DNA of 8,583 nucleotides from an uncultured Verrucomicrobiota bacterium (GCA_903925515.1 CAIYFP010000471.1:1-8583), one strand, 5' to 3'; positions 1 to 6,327 are shown, numbered from the stretch's first letter. Notes: generated by a model from the letters alone, not told the origin. Numbers and translations: made by a program.

Positions 1-112
1 ACAACTGCGGTCTGTTTAACTCCGTCACCCCAGCCTCGCCTACTCTACTTAGCCGCCGGGTGAGGTCTCGGACGGAACCGACACGGCCTTTTTGCCCTGC
101 TGAGACGGCCAT
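1..112 (-). CDS. Possible 5' end of an unrecognised gene running off the left edge
   Basis: An ATG at 112-110 on the minus strand opens a frame with no stop up to the window edge, giving 37 residues that begin MAVSAGQKGRVGSVRDLTRR. An AAGG at 123-120 lies 7 bases before the ATG and could serve as a weak ribosome binding site. The peptide is basic, has no signal peptide or membrane segment, and I do not recognise it. Codon use argues against a native gene: it contains CTA, AGT, AGA, GTA and TTA, and about 22 of 36 codons end in G or C, far below the neighbouring genes. It may instead be part of the repeat-rich non-coding stretch that follows. The upstream sequence decides between the two. Confidence 0.2.
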   Translation of the reverse strand, partial: MAVSAGQKGRVGSVRDLTRRLSRVGEAGVTELNRPQL

Positions 113-192
113 TTCCTTGCCTTGAAGCCTTCTTGGACAGCCGGATTACGGTTCAACACTCCGGCGGGGCCGCGTGAGGAGAGAACCGGCCA

Positions 193-275
193 CTCAAGAA
201 CTCCTCATGCGGAGATCCGGGGACACGCCCCTCGGTGGCTTCCCATGGCATCGGCCGCTGTGGGGGTGGGCTTGG
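193..275. repeat. Imperfect direct repeat, first copy (modules A and B)
   Basis: Module A (193-217, starting CTCAAGAAC) recurs at 427-451 with about 20 of 25 bases identical. Module B (225-275) recurs at 376-426 with 46 of 51 bases identical and no gap. B contains the string CCCCTCGGTGGC followed by CCATGGCATCG and ends in GTGGGCTTGG. Here the order is A then B; in the second copy it is B then A. The five differences in B are all transitions (C/T or G/A), as expected of an old non-coding duplication. Whether this is a genome-wide dispersed repeat cannot be seen from one window. Confidence 0.7.
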
Positions 276-288
276 GGAGGGAATCGCG

Positions 289-349
289 CGCGGAGACGCG
301 GAGACGCGGAGACATGGGCTGTGATCCTCTGCATCTCTGCGCCTCTGCG
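289..349. repeat. Inverted repeat built of three octamers per arm
   Basis: The left arm (289-312) is three exact tandem copies of CGCGGAGA. The right arm (326-349) is CCTCTGCA, TCTCTGCG, CCTCTGCG, three variants of the reverse complement TCTCCGCG. The loop is 13 bases. On the plus-strand transcript most C-to-T changes in the right arm would give G-U pairs, so the RNA could still fold into a long hairpin. Similar purine-rich octamer runs of the GAGACGCG type are, to my knowledge, common between genes in Planctomycetes and Verrucomicrobia, but their function is unknown. The element sits between the two copies of module B. Confidence 0.7.
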
Positions 350-375
350 GGCGGATCAACCTCATGCACTGGGAG

Positions 376-451
376 ATGCCCCTCGGTGGCTCCCCATGGC
401 ATCGACCGCCGTGGGAGTGGGCTTGGCTCAAGAACGGCTTACGCGGGGATC
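376..451. repeat. Imperfect direct repeat, second copy (modules B and A)
   Basis: Module B' (376-426) matches 225-275 at 46 of 51 bases, and module A' (427-451) matches 193-217 at about 20 of 25. The modules are in the opposite order to the first copy, so this is not a plain tandem duplication. A short CTCATGC string precedes both B copies, at 204-210 and 361-367, with a 6-base length difference between it and B. The copy ends 55 bases before the start codon of the LamG lipoprotein gene and so may overlap that gene's promoter. Confidence 0.65.
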
Positions 452-506
452 ATGGCTGCGCATCCTTCATGGACGGCGCGACGGGGGATGGGGCAGATTG
501 GAGCGA

Positions 507-1370
507 ATGAAACCGCGTTTGGCATGGCTCGGGTTGGCGGTCGTGGTGGGTTCGGGCTGCGTGAAGAACTTCTGGCCGGGGAACCCGGCGGCGCGCAGCG
601 CGAACGACGCGTTGATCTTCCATGCGCCGTTTGATGGGACGGCGGATGCGCGGAAGGCCGCGGGCGACGGGAGGATCCATCATGGTGATGGGTGGGAATC
701 TCCCCGGAAGACGCGTCCGGGGCTGCCGCCGGGAAACGTGGTGCGGATTGACCCGGGGGCGGGGGTCCGGGGCGACGCATTGCGTTTCGACAAGAAGATC
801 ACGCAGCTGGTGGGGTTCCGGGTGCCGGGGAACTTCCCGGTGCCGGCGCGAGACGGGCAGGGGACGGTCTCGTTCTGGCTCCGGGTGACGCCGGACGAGG
901 ACATCGAGCCGGGCTATTCGGACGTGATCCAGGTGACGTCGAAGGCGTGGGACGACGCGGCGTTCTTCGTGGAGTTCACGAAGGACGAGAAGCCGCGGGA
1001 GATGCGGCTGGGGATTTATGCGGACAAGAGGGTGTGGAACCCGGATGGGCGCGACTGGAACAAGATGAGCCTTGCTGAAAAGCCGTTGGCGCGGGTGGAG
1101 CGGCCGGGGTTTCGCCGGGACAAGTGGAGCCATGTGGCGTTCACGTGGGAGCATTTCAACACGGGGCGTGCGGACGGGATGGCGCGGTTGTACGTGGACG
1201 GGAAGGAGGCGGGGACGATCGGGCCGCGGGTGCAGACGTTCACGTGGGACGCGGACAACGCGGTGATGATGCTGGGGTTGGCGTACACGGGGTGGATGGA
1301 CGACCTGCGCGTGTACAACCGGGCATTGACGGCGCGTGAGGTCGGGGCGTTGCACGCGGAGATGCAGTAG
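507..1370 (+). CDS. LamG-domain (concanavalin A-like) putative lipoprotein
   Basis: 287 residues. The ATG at 507 is chosen because it opens a short signal sequence (MKPRLAWLGLAVVVGSGC) and is preceded by GGAG at 500-503, although the spacing of 3 bases is tight. Cys18 would be the lipidated residue; the lipobox GSGC is imperfect because position -3 is Gly, not Leu. From about residue 36 to the end it has the LamG/concanavalin A-like jelly-roll pattern: a FHAPFDG start, GTVSFWLRV in the middle, WSHVAFTW, LYVDGKEAG, and the characteristic ending WMDDLRVYNRALTAREV. Such domains usually bind carbohydrate or protein at the cell surface, but the ligand cannot be predicted. A pseudouridine synthase gene follows after 10 bp and may share its transcript; the two have no obvious functional link. 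No catalytic domain is seen. Confidence 0.87.
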   Translation: MKPRLAWLGLAVVVGSGCVKNFWPGNPAARSANDALIFHAPFDGTADARKAAGDGRIHHGDGWESPRKTRPGLPPGNVVRIDPGAGVRGDALRFDKKITQLVGFRVPGNFPVPARDGQGTVSFWLRVTPDEDIEPGYSDVIQVTSKAWDDAAFFVEFTKDEKPREMRLGIYADKRVWNPDGRDWNKMSLAEKPLARVERPGFRRDKWSHVAFTWEHFNTGRADGMARLYVDGKEAGTIGPRVQTFTWDADNAVMMLGLAYTGWMDDLRVYNRALTAREVGALHAEMQ

Positions 1371-1380
1371 GTCGCGTGGC

Positions 1381-2223
1381 ATGGCCAAGACGAGCTTCGT
1401 GGAGCTGCCGGACGGGACGTGCGTGCCCATCCTTTACGAGGACCGGGCGGTGCTGGCGATCGACAAGCCGGCGGGCTGGATGCTTGGACCGGAGGACGAG
1501 GAGCATGTCCGGCGCAACCTTCACGTCGGCTTGATGGAGGGCATCGAGTCGGGCGCGTGGTGGGCGCGGTGTCGCGGGCTAAAGTTCATCCGGTTCATCC
1601 ACCGGCTGGATGCGCCGACGACCGGGGTATTGCTGATGGCCAAGAGTCGTGGGGCCATCGCGCCGTTTGGGCGGTTGTTTGCGACGCGGGAGGTTCAGAA
1701 GCGGTACCTTGCGGTGACCGAGGGCGTGCCCCGCGAGGCGGAGTGGACGTGTCGGCTCCCGCTTGGGCCGGAGCCCCGGCAACCGGGGCGACACCGGGTG
1801 GACCTGCGGGGGGGCAAGGAGGCGGAGACGGGGTTTCGGGTGGTGGGGACGGCCGGCGGACGCGCGTTGGTGGAGGCGTTTCCGAGGACGGGCCGGACGC
1901 ATCAAATTCGGCTGCACCTTGTGGCGGCGGGATGTCCGGTGGTGGGGGACGTGTTGTATGGACGGCCGGATCCGGTGGGCTTGGGGCTGAGGGCGGTGGA
2001 GTTGTCGTATCGGGACCCGTTCACGGGGCGGCCGGTGCATGTACGGGCGCCGTTTGGAGCCTTTCGGAAGGCGTTTGGGGTCGGGGACGACGCCGGAGAG
2101 GAGCGCGGGGACGAACCGGGCCGGGCAAGTCCCGTGGACTCGTCCGGCCCGGGGCGGGGTGCGGAGCTTACTTCTCCGCGAGGAGCTTCTCGATCTTCGA
2201 GACCAAGTCCTCGCGGGCGTTGA
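1381..2223 (+). CDS. RluA-family pseudouridine synthase, no S4 domain
   Basis: 280 residues, cytoplasmic; isomerises uridine to pseudouridine in RNA. The family hallmarks are present: VLAIDKPAG at 24-32, HRLDAPTTG at 74-82 with catalytic Asp77, KRYLAV at 107-112, and GRTHQIRLH at 171-179 with GDVLYG at 189-194. It starts directly in the catalytic domain with no N-terminal S4 domain, unlike the RluD-type protein elsewhere in the window, so it is closer to RluA/TruC-type enzymes; the target site (rRNA or tRNA) cannot be told. The ATG at 1381 lies 10 bp after the LamG gene and fits the domain start; no strong ribosome binding site is seen. After about residue 235 the protein becomes a Gly/Arg/Ser/Pro-rich tail that reads across a GC-rich hairpin and 56 bases into the end of the convergent thioredoxin gene. 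This tail is probably disordered and may come from loss of an earlier stop. Confidence 0.88.
   Translation: MAKTSFVELPDGTCVPILYEDRAVLAIDKPAGWMLGPEDEEHVRRNLHVGLMEGIESGAWWARCRGLKFIRFIHRLDAPTTGVLLMAKSRGAIAPFGRLFATREVQKRYLAVTEGVPREAEWTCRLPLGPEPRQPGRHRVDLRGGKEAETGFRVVGTAGGRALVEAFPRTGRTHQIRLHLVAAGCPVVGDVLYGRPDPVGLGLRAVELSYRDPFTGRPVHVRAPFGAFRKAFGVGDDAGEERGDEPGRASPVDSSGPGRGAELTSPRGASRSSRPSPRGR
2116..2152 (-). terminator. Long GC-rich hairpin at the convergent gene ends
   Basis: CCGGGCCGG at 2116-2124 pairs perfectly with CCGGCCCGG at 2144-2152. Inside it AGTCC (2128-2132) pairs with GGACT (2136-2140) around a 3-base CGT loop. Of the three positions between the stems, one can pair normally and one as G-T, leaving one mismatch, so the stem is almost continuous. 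It begins 15 bases past the TAA stop (2170-2168) of the TlpA-like gene, where a terminator is expected. There is no T-run on either side, so it is not a classical intrinsic terminator; it may act as a 3' stabiliser or need Rho. For the opposite gene it lies inside the coding sequence. Confidence 0.5.
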
Positions 2224-3283
2224 GGTCACGGAGGTTGCCCTTCTTGTCCACGAGCCACATGGCCGGGATGGACTGGATGCCGAACTGGCCGGCGAACTGG
2301 TTTTGCCAGCCCTTGCCATCAAAGAACTGGGGCCATGGCATTTCCTTGGTCTTGATGAAGCTGGCGAGCTTGTCCTTGTCCTCGTCGAACGAGATTCCCA
2401 CGATCTCGAAGCCCTTGGGGTGGAGGGAGTCGTAGGCCTTCTTGACGTTGGGGATCTCGCGGACGCAGGGGCCGCACCATGTGGCCCAGAAGTCCACGAG
2501 GACGACCTTCCCCTTCATGTCGGCGACGGAGACCTTGGTGCCGTCGGTGGCGGTGAAGGCGATGTCGAGGGGCTTGCCGATGCGGTCGTACTTCTTGCGG
2601 AGGGAGGCGGCTTGCTCCTTGAGGCTGGGCTCGGTTTTGGCTTCCTCGACCTCCTTGGCGATGGCGAGGGCCTTCTCTGGCGGGAGACCGTCGCAAACCT
2701 CGAGGAGCGCGGCGTAGATTTCGGGGCGGTCGGGGAACTCCTTTTGGACGGCGCGGATGCCTTTCTCGAACTCGGCGAACATGGCGGGGAGGCCTTCGGC
2801 CTGCTTCTTCATGGCGGCTTGGGCGGCGTCCTGGAGCTTCTGCTGGACGGGCTCAAGCTTCGGGGCAGCGCCTTGGGCGGAGCCGCCGGCCGCCTTGAGG
2901 GCGGCCTCGCGGGAGGCGTCGCCGAGGTTGACGGCGGCGGAGAGCATGCGGCGTTCGGTGTCCTTGGCCTCGCCGGCGCGCTCGTGCTTGGGGAAGCGCT
3001 CGTAGAACTCGCGGGCCTTGTCCGCGGCGACGCCGGCGGCCTTGGCCATGGTGCCTCTCCACTTCTTGAGGTCGTCTTCGCCGGGCTGTTTTTGGTTCCA
3101 TTCGGCTGGCGGCGGGGGCGGGGTGGTGGCCTTGGTGACCTCCTTCCATGCGGCCTCGGCGTCGTCGGGGAGCGTCTTGGCGGAGGGAGGTGCAGGCGTG
3201 TCGCCCTGGGCGTACGCAGTCTGGGACGTGGCTGGGGCGAGGATGGCGAGGGCGGCGAGGAGGGCCAGAGTCTTGAAGCTCAT
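2168..3283 (-). CDS. Exported TlpA/ResA-like thioredoxin-fold protein
   Basis: 371 residues. A signal peptide (MSFKTLALLAALAILAPATS onward) with a likely cut after AYA at residue 25 sends it across the inner membrane. Residues 27-60 are a Pro/Ala-rich linker with PPPPP. Residues about 61-232 form an Ala/Lys/Glu-rich helical region unlike known catalytic domains. Residues about 235-371 are an AhpC/TSA-Redoxin-type thioredoxin domain: VLVDFWATWCGPC with active-site cysteines 270 and 273, GISFDED at 297-302, and SIPAMWLVDKKG with cis-Pro340. TlpA/ResA proteins reduce or exchange disulfides outside the cytoplasm, for instance on apocytochromes; no cytochrome maturation gene is nearby, so the substrate is open. 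No Shine-Dalgarno precedes the ATG; the 13 bases before it are unusually AT-rich (CAAAGATAATAAA). It lies 52 bp after the cysteine-motif gene and could belong to the same operon or have its own promoter. Confidence 0.92.
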   Translation of the reverse strand: MSFKTLALLAALAILAPATSQTAYAQGDTPAPPSAKTLPDDAEAAWKEVTKATTPPPPPAEWNQKQPGEDDLKKWRGTMAKAAGVAADKAREFYERFPKHERAGEAKDTERRMLSAAVNLGDASREAALKAAGGSAQGAAPKLEPVQQKLQDAAQAAMKKQAEGLPAMFAEFEKGIRAVQKEFPDRPEIYAALLEVCDGLPPEKALAIAKEVEEAKTEPSLKEQAASLRKKYDRIGKPLDIAFTATDGTKVSVADMKGKVVLVDFWATWCGPCVREIPNVKKAYDSLHPKGFEIVGISFDEDKDKLASFIKTKEMPWPQFFDGKGWQNQFAGQFGIQSIPAMWLVDKKGNLRDLNAREDLVSKIEKLLAEK

Positions 3284-3335
3284 TTTATTATCTTTGATGC
3301 GGTCGTGGCGCCCGGGTTTGGGCCATGAAAACGGC

Positions 3336-4151
3336 TCAAGAGGGGGAGGACGACTGCGGCGTGCAAAGTTCCCGCCGCAGACGTTCGAGAAGCAATCTCA
3401 TTCTCCGCGGATTAGCCGGGTTGGAGAGTTCGGCATCGCGGACGTCGGGGGACGCGGGCAGGGAGGAGGCGGCCGTGAGGGCGGCCATGAGGACGGGGAG
3501 GTCGTCGGGTGGGAGGTTGAGGGCGACGGATGGAACGGACGCGAGGCGCGCGGCGGTGCGGGCCATGTCCATGAGGAGGGCGCAGGGTTCCCAGCAGGGG
3601 ATTCCGGGCCGCGGCGGTGCGGTGCTGGAGTCGGGGGGGTGTGAGGCGTCCGCCGTGTTGAGGACTGGCCACAGTCGGGTTTTCAGGCAGGAGCCGGTCG
3701 AGCAACAGGCGCGCGTGACCGAGTCTGCATCGGCGGCGGGGAGGTTGCGGATGTTGCGGTAGATGCCGGCCTGGCGGCCCATGAAGTCCTGGAACGAGGT
3801 GGGCGTGGCGGAGCCTTGCTGCCATGCCCACCAGTCCCCGAGGGCGCCGGGGTAAAGGCCTTCGAGGGCGAGAGCGAGGTCGTCCTGGTTGGTGGCGATG
3901 CAGCGCCATCCGCTGCGGAGGGTTGGGGCGGACTTGAGGGGGCGGAACGCGCCTTGGGCGGTAGTGTCGGCCCATTCAAGGAGGGCGCGGGGTTGGAGCA
4001 GGAGGAGGGAGCCGTCGTCGCGTTGGGAGTCGGCGACGTGCCGGACTTCATGGCCACCATGGATGGCGCGGACGACGACCTCGCCCCACGGCGTCGGGAA
4101 CGGATGGGAGAGGAGCCATGCATGGAGGGCGTAGGCGCCGGCGTGATTCAT
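3336..4151 (-). CDS. Unrecognised cysteine-motif protein, possible Fe-S protein
   Basis: 271 residues, soluble, no signal peptide. The ATG at 4151 is chosen because it lies 11 bp after the symporter stop and because the frame further upstream is only the shadow of the symporter; no ribosome binding site is visible. The notable feature is a cysteine cluster: ACCSTGSCLKTRLWPVLNTA carries Cys149, Cys150 and Cys155, and PCWEPC carries Cys186 and Cys190, separated by a Pro/Ser-rich loop. Elsewhere there are only Cys84 and Cys263. The spacing could hold an iron-sulfur cluster or zinc, and from memory it resembles the 4Fe-4S domain of Deinococcus DR2241-type proteins, which I cannot check here. The N-terminal part is Trp-rich (WWAW at 107-110) and the C-terminus is helical and Arg-rich. 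Its place behind a transporter suggests a link to transport or redox, but no function is assigned. Confidence 0.75.
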   Translation of the reverse strand: MNHAGAYALHAWLLSHPFPTPWGEVVVRAIHGGHEVRHVADSQRDDGSLLLLQPRALLEWADTTAQGAFRPLKSAPTLRSGWRCIATNQDDLALALEGLYPGALGDWWAWQQGSATPTSFQDFMGRQAGIYRNIRNLPAADADSVTRACCSTGSCLKTRLWPVLNTADASHPPDSSTAPPRPGIPCWEPCALLMDMARTAARLASVPSVALNLPPDDLPVLMAALTAASSLPASPDVRDAELSNPANPRRMRLLLERLRRELCTPQSSSPS

Positions 4152-4162
4152 GGGATGGGGGC

Positions 4163-6010
4163 CTAGTGTCCCTCGTGTTCGCGGACGTATTCCTGCTTGA
4201 GGCCGAGGGCCTCGGGGGCATGGAGCACGAGCATCTTCATGCGGATGTCCTGGGGCACGTGGGAGCGGGTGGCCCATGAGACGAGGAGCATGAGGGCGAT
4301 GGCGAGCGGGACGCACCAGACGGCGGGTTGCTCGCACAGGATGCGAAGGAGGGGGTGGGTGGCCCAGAACGGGTTGAGGTTAAGGGCTTGGGGGAACCAC
4401 GGCTTGCCAACGAACGCGGACAGGCTGGTGAGGGAGACGGCTGCGAGCGAGCAGGCGCCCCCGGCGAGCATCCCGGTGGCGGCGCCCGCCATGGTCATGC
4501 CGCGCCACCAGACGGACATGAATAGAAGGGGGAAGTAACTGGCGGCGGCGATGGCGAACGCTTGGCCGACCATGAAGTTGATCTCCATGGGCTCGACGAA
4601 GCATCCGAGGACGGTGGCGACGCCGCCGACGACGAAGGCGCAGGCCTTGAACATGCGCATGCGTTCGGTGGCGGAGGAGTCGGGCCGGAGCATGCGGCCG
4701 TACACGTCATGGGCGAGGGCGCCGGTCATGGAGACGAGGAGTCCCGAGAAGGTGGACATGAAGGCGGCGAAGGCCCCGGCGCAGGCGATGCCGGAGAGGA
4801 TGGAGCCGGCGTTGCCCCCGAGGACGCGCGGCACTTCGAGAACCACCTTGTCGGTGCCGCGCACGCCCACGCCGTCGTAGAGGGCTGGCATGAGGTTTCG
4901 GCCGAGGGCTCCGAAGACTGGGGGGAACAGGTAGAAGACGCCGATGAGGATCATGACCCACATGGTGGTGCGTTTGGCGGCGACGCCGTCGGGGTTGGTG
5001 TAGAAGCGGACGAGGATGTGGGGGAGGCCGGCGGTGCCGCACACGACGGCGATGATGAGGGAGTAGGTGTAGAGGAGGGCGTAGGGCCTGGCTTCCTGCG
5101 GGGAGAGGTTGGCGGCGGTGGCGGCCTTGGTGGTGAGGGGGCCGAAGGGATGGCGCCACGCCGGGTCTGCGGGGGCCTTGGCCGGGAGGACGATTGGGGA
5201 GGAGGTCGCGGGCCGGGCGGGCGCGGCGTTTGGGGTGCCGGGATTGGCGACGCCGAGGGAGTGGGTTGTGGCGAGTTGCTTGCCGTAGCCGCCATGCACG
5301 GCGAGGAGGACGAACACGGGCAGGGAGATGGCGAAGAGCTTGAGCCAGTATTGGAAGGCCTGGACTAGGGTGATGCCCTTCATGCCGCCGAGGGCGACGT
5401 TGACGGTGATGACGGCCCCGACGACGACGACGCCCGCCCAGTATGGAATCCCCTTGAGGGCTTCCCCGGCCGGGGAGCGCGGCGCGAGGAGCTCGAGCCA
5501 ACCGCCCCGCAGGTCCACTTCCTGGAAGATGTAGGCGAGGGTGGTGCCGGCGCCCTTCATCTGGGGCATGGTGTAGAAGAACCCGATGAACAGGACGAAC
5601 AGCACGGCGATCTTGCGGAACAGGGGCGAGTCGTAGCGGCCCTCGGCGAAGTCCGGGATGGTGTAGGCGCCGAACCTCCGGAGCGGCCCCGCGATGAACA
5701 GCAGCAGGAACAGGTACCCGCATGCATAGCATACCGGGTACCAGAGCGCGTCGTAGCCGCTGGACATGACCATCCCGGCCACGCCCATGAACGAGGCGGC
5801 GGAAAGGTATTCGCCGGAGATGGCGGAGGCGTTCCACCCGACGGAGACGCCGCGGCCTGCGACGAAGAAGTCCGACGCGGTGCGTGCCTTGCTGGCGGCC
5901 CAGTAGCCTAGGGCGAGGGTGACGAGGACGGTGAGCAGGGACCACCCGAGGATCCATGGGTCCACGGCGGCGAGCATGGGTGTCATGCCCGTGAAGGTTG
6001 CCGGGATCAC
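4163..6010 (-). CDS. Sodium:solute symporter family transporter (ActP-like)
   Basis: 615 residues, inner membrane, about 13 predicted membrane segments. It takes up a small solute, probably acetate or another monocarboxylate, with Na+ or H+. It matches the ActP branch of the SSS family: ISGEYLSAASFMG at 64-76 (ActP has a near-identical GDYMSAASFLG), AYTIPDFAEGR after the third segment, GTAGLPHILVRFYT at 325-338, and AFMSTFSGLLVSMTGALAHD near 416-436, where family members carry Na+-site Ser/Thr residues. The start is GTG at 6010: it overlaps the TGA of the DUF485 gene as GTGA and has GGGAGG 7 bases upstream; ATG codons at 5986 and 5977 are weaker choices. Residues about 246-303 form a Pro/Ala-rich hydrophilic insert before the GTAGLPH segment. 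DUF485 protein plus this transporter is the classic YjcH-ActP arrangement. Confidence 0.92.
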   Translation of the reverse strand: MIPATFTGMTPMLAAVDPWILGWSLLTVLVTLALGYWAASKARTASDFFVAGRGVSVGWNASAISGEYLSAASFMGVAGMVMSSGYDALWYPVCYACGYLFLLLFIAGPLRRFGAYTIPDFAEGRYDSPLFRKIAVLFVLFIGFFYTMPQMKGAGTTLAYIFQEVDLRGGWLELLAPRSPAGEALKGIPYWAGVVVVGAVITVNVALGGMKGITLVQAFQYWLKLFAISLPVFVLLAVHGGYGKQLATTHSLGVANPGTPNAAPARPATSSPIVLPAKAPADPAWRHPFGPLTTKAATAANLSPQEARPYALLYTYSLIIAVVCGTAGLPHILVRFYTNPDGVAAKRTTMWVMILIGVFYLFPPVFGALGRNLMPALYDGVGVRGTDKVVLEVPRVLGGNAGSILSGIACAGAFAAFMSTFSGLLVSMTGALAHDVYGRMLRPDSSATERMRMFKACAFVVGGVATVLGCFVEPMEINFMVGQAFAIAAASYFPLLFMSVWWRGMTMAGAATGMLAGGACSLAAVSLTSLSAFVGKPWFPQALNLNPFWATHPLLRILCEQPAVWCVPLAIALMLLVSWATRSHVPQDIRMKMLVLHAPEALGLKQEYVREHEGH

Positions 6011-6327
6011 GGGCGGGCCTCCCTTCCGGAGCGTGCGGAGGCGACCTCGGATTGCTCCAGCCGGATGGAGCGGCGGATGAACACCCAGGCGATCACCCAG
6101 ACGAAGGGGAAGAACAAGACGCCCAGCACGAGCCATGAAAGGGTGAACCCGCCGACATCCCGGGCCATCCAGTCGGGAGCCCAGTAATTGAGGGCGGGCA
6201 TGGCGAGCAACACGGCGAGGAATGCCATGGAGCAGCCCGTGGACAAGGCCAGCTGCCTCCGTTTCAGGCCGGAAAGGAACTCCTCGGAATGCACCCTGTC
6301 GGCGGGCGCGTGCGGTTCTGGCTTCAT
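6007..6327 (-). CDS. DUF485-type small membrane protein, symporter partner
   Basis: 106 residues, the usual size for DUF485 (YjcH-like) proteins. A charged N-terminus with EEFLSGLKRRQ leads into two membrane segments, about residues 31-48 and 61-86, joined by a short outside loop with LNYWAPDWM, which resembles the YAPDFM-type loop of DUF485 members. The second segment ends in WVFIRRSIRLEQ, like the YVRRANR ending of the family. These proteins are typically encoded just before an acetate/SSS-type symporter and are thought to assist it; their exact role is not settled. The gene ends in a GTGA overlap with the symporter. The ATG at 6327 has no clear ribosome binding site. The 77-bp gap to the upstream pseudouridine synthase gene is the largest inside this cluster except none larger upstream, so a separate promoter is possible there. 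Confidence 0.82.
   Translation of the reverse strand: MKPEPHAPADRVHSEEFLSGLKRRQLALSTGCSMAFLAVLLAMPALNYWAPDWMARDVGGFTLSWLVLGVLFFPFVWVIAWVFIRRSIRLEQSEVASARSGREARP
6018..6027 (-). promoter_or_regulatory. Strong Shine-Dalgarno site fixing the symporter start
   Basis: On the minus strand the sequence reads GGAAGGGAGG, followed by 7 bases and then GTG at 6010. It is the only textbook ribosome binding site in the window; it lies inside the last codons of the DUF485 gene. It supports GTG over the downstream ATG codons as the start and suggests that the symporter is translated efficiently as well as coupled to the gene before it. Confidence 0.7.

Larger units (their letters stand above)
113..506. other. 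Intergenic region made of degenerate repeats
   Basis: I see no convincing gene here, although frames stay open on both strands because of the high GC content. The frame of the LamG gene is open back to 174, but that extension carries the repeats and reads as low-complexity Arg/Gly/Trp-rich sequence, so it is not taken as coding. The stretch holds two pairs of imperfect direct repeats (193-217 with 427-451, and 225-275 with 376-426). Between them lies an inverted repeat built of octamers (289-349). It presumably also carries the promoter of the LamG gene, but no clear -35/-10 pair can be made out. Confidence 0.6.

Noticed and set aside
289..349. CRISPR-like array
   Set aside because: The octamers are contiguous with no spacers, and the second set is inverted; no cas genes are present.
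174..506. Upstream extension of the LamG gene to a start at 174
   Set aside because: The extension covers the repeat mosaic and encodes low-complexity Arg/Gly/Trp-rich sequence, while the ATG at 507 opens a signal peptide with a nearby GGAG.
1..506. tRNA, rRNA or insertion sequence in the left intergenic region
   Set aside because: No cloverleaf with a GTTCRA-type T-loop was made out, no rRNA-like sequence, and no transposase or terminal inverted repeats with target duplication.
450..1430. Long minus-strand open frame antisense to the LamG gene
   Set aside because: Arg/Pro/His-rich shadow produced by high GC content; the plus-strand frame has clear LamG motifs.
2039..3328. Plus-strand open frame of 429 residues opposite the TlpA-like gene
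   Set aside because: Leu/Gly/Glu/Val-rich mirror of the real gene, which has a signal peptide and a WCGPC active site; no recognisable domain in the mirror.
3284..3335. Intrinsic terminator between the cysteine-motif gene and the TlpA-like gene
   Set aside because: Only the short palindrome CCCGGG is present, with no extended stem or T-run, so read-through remains possible.
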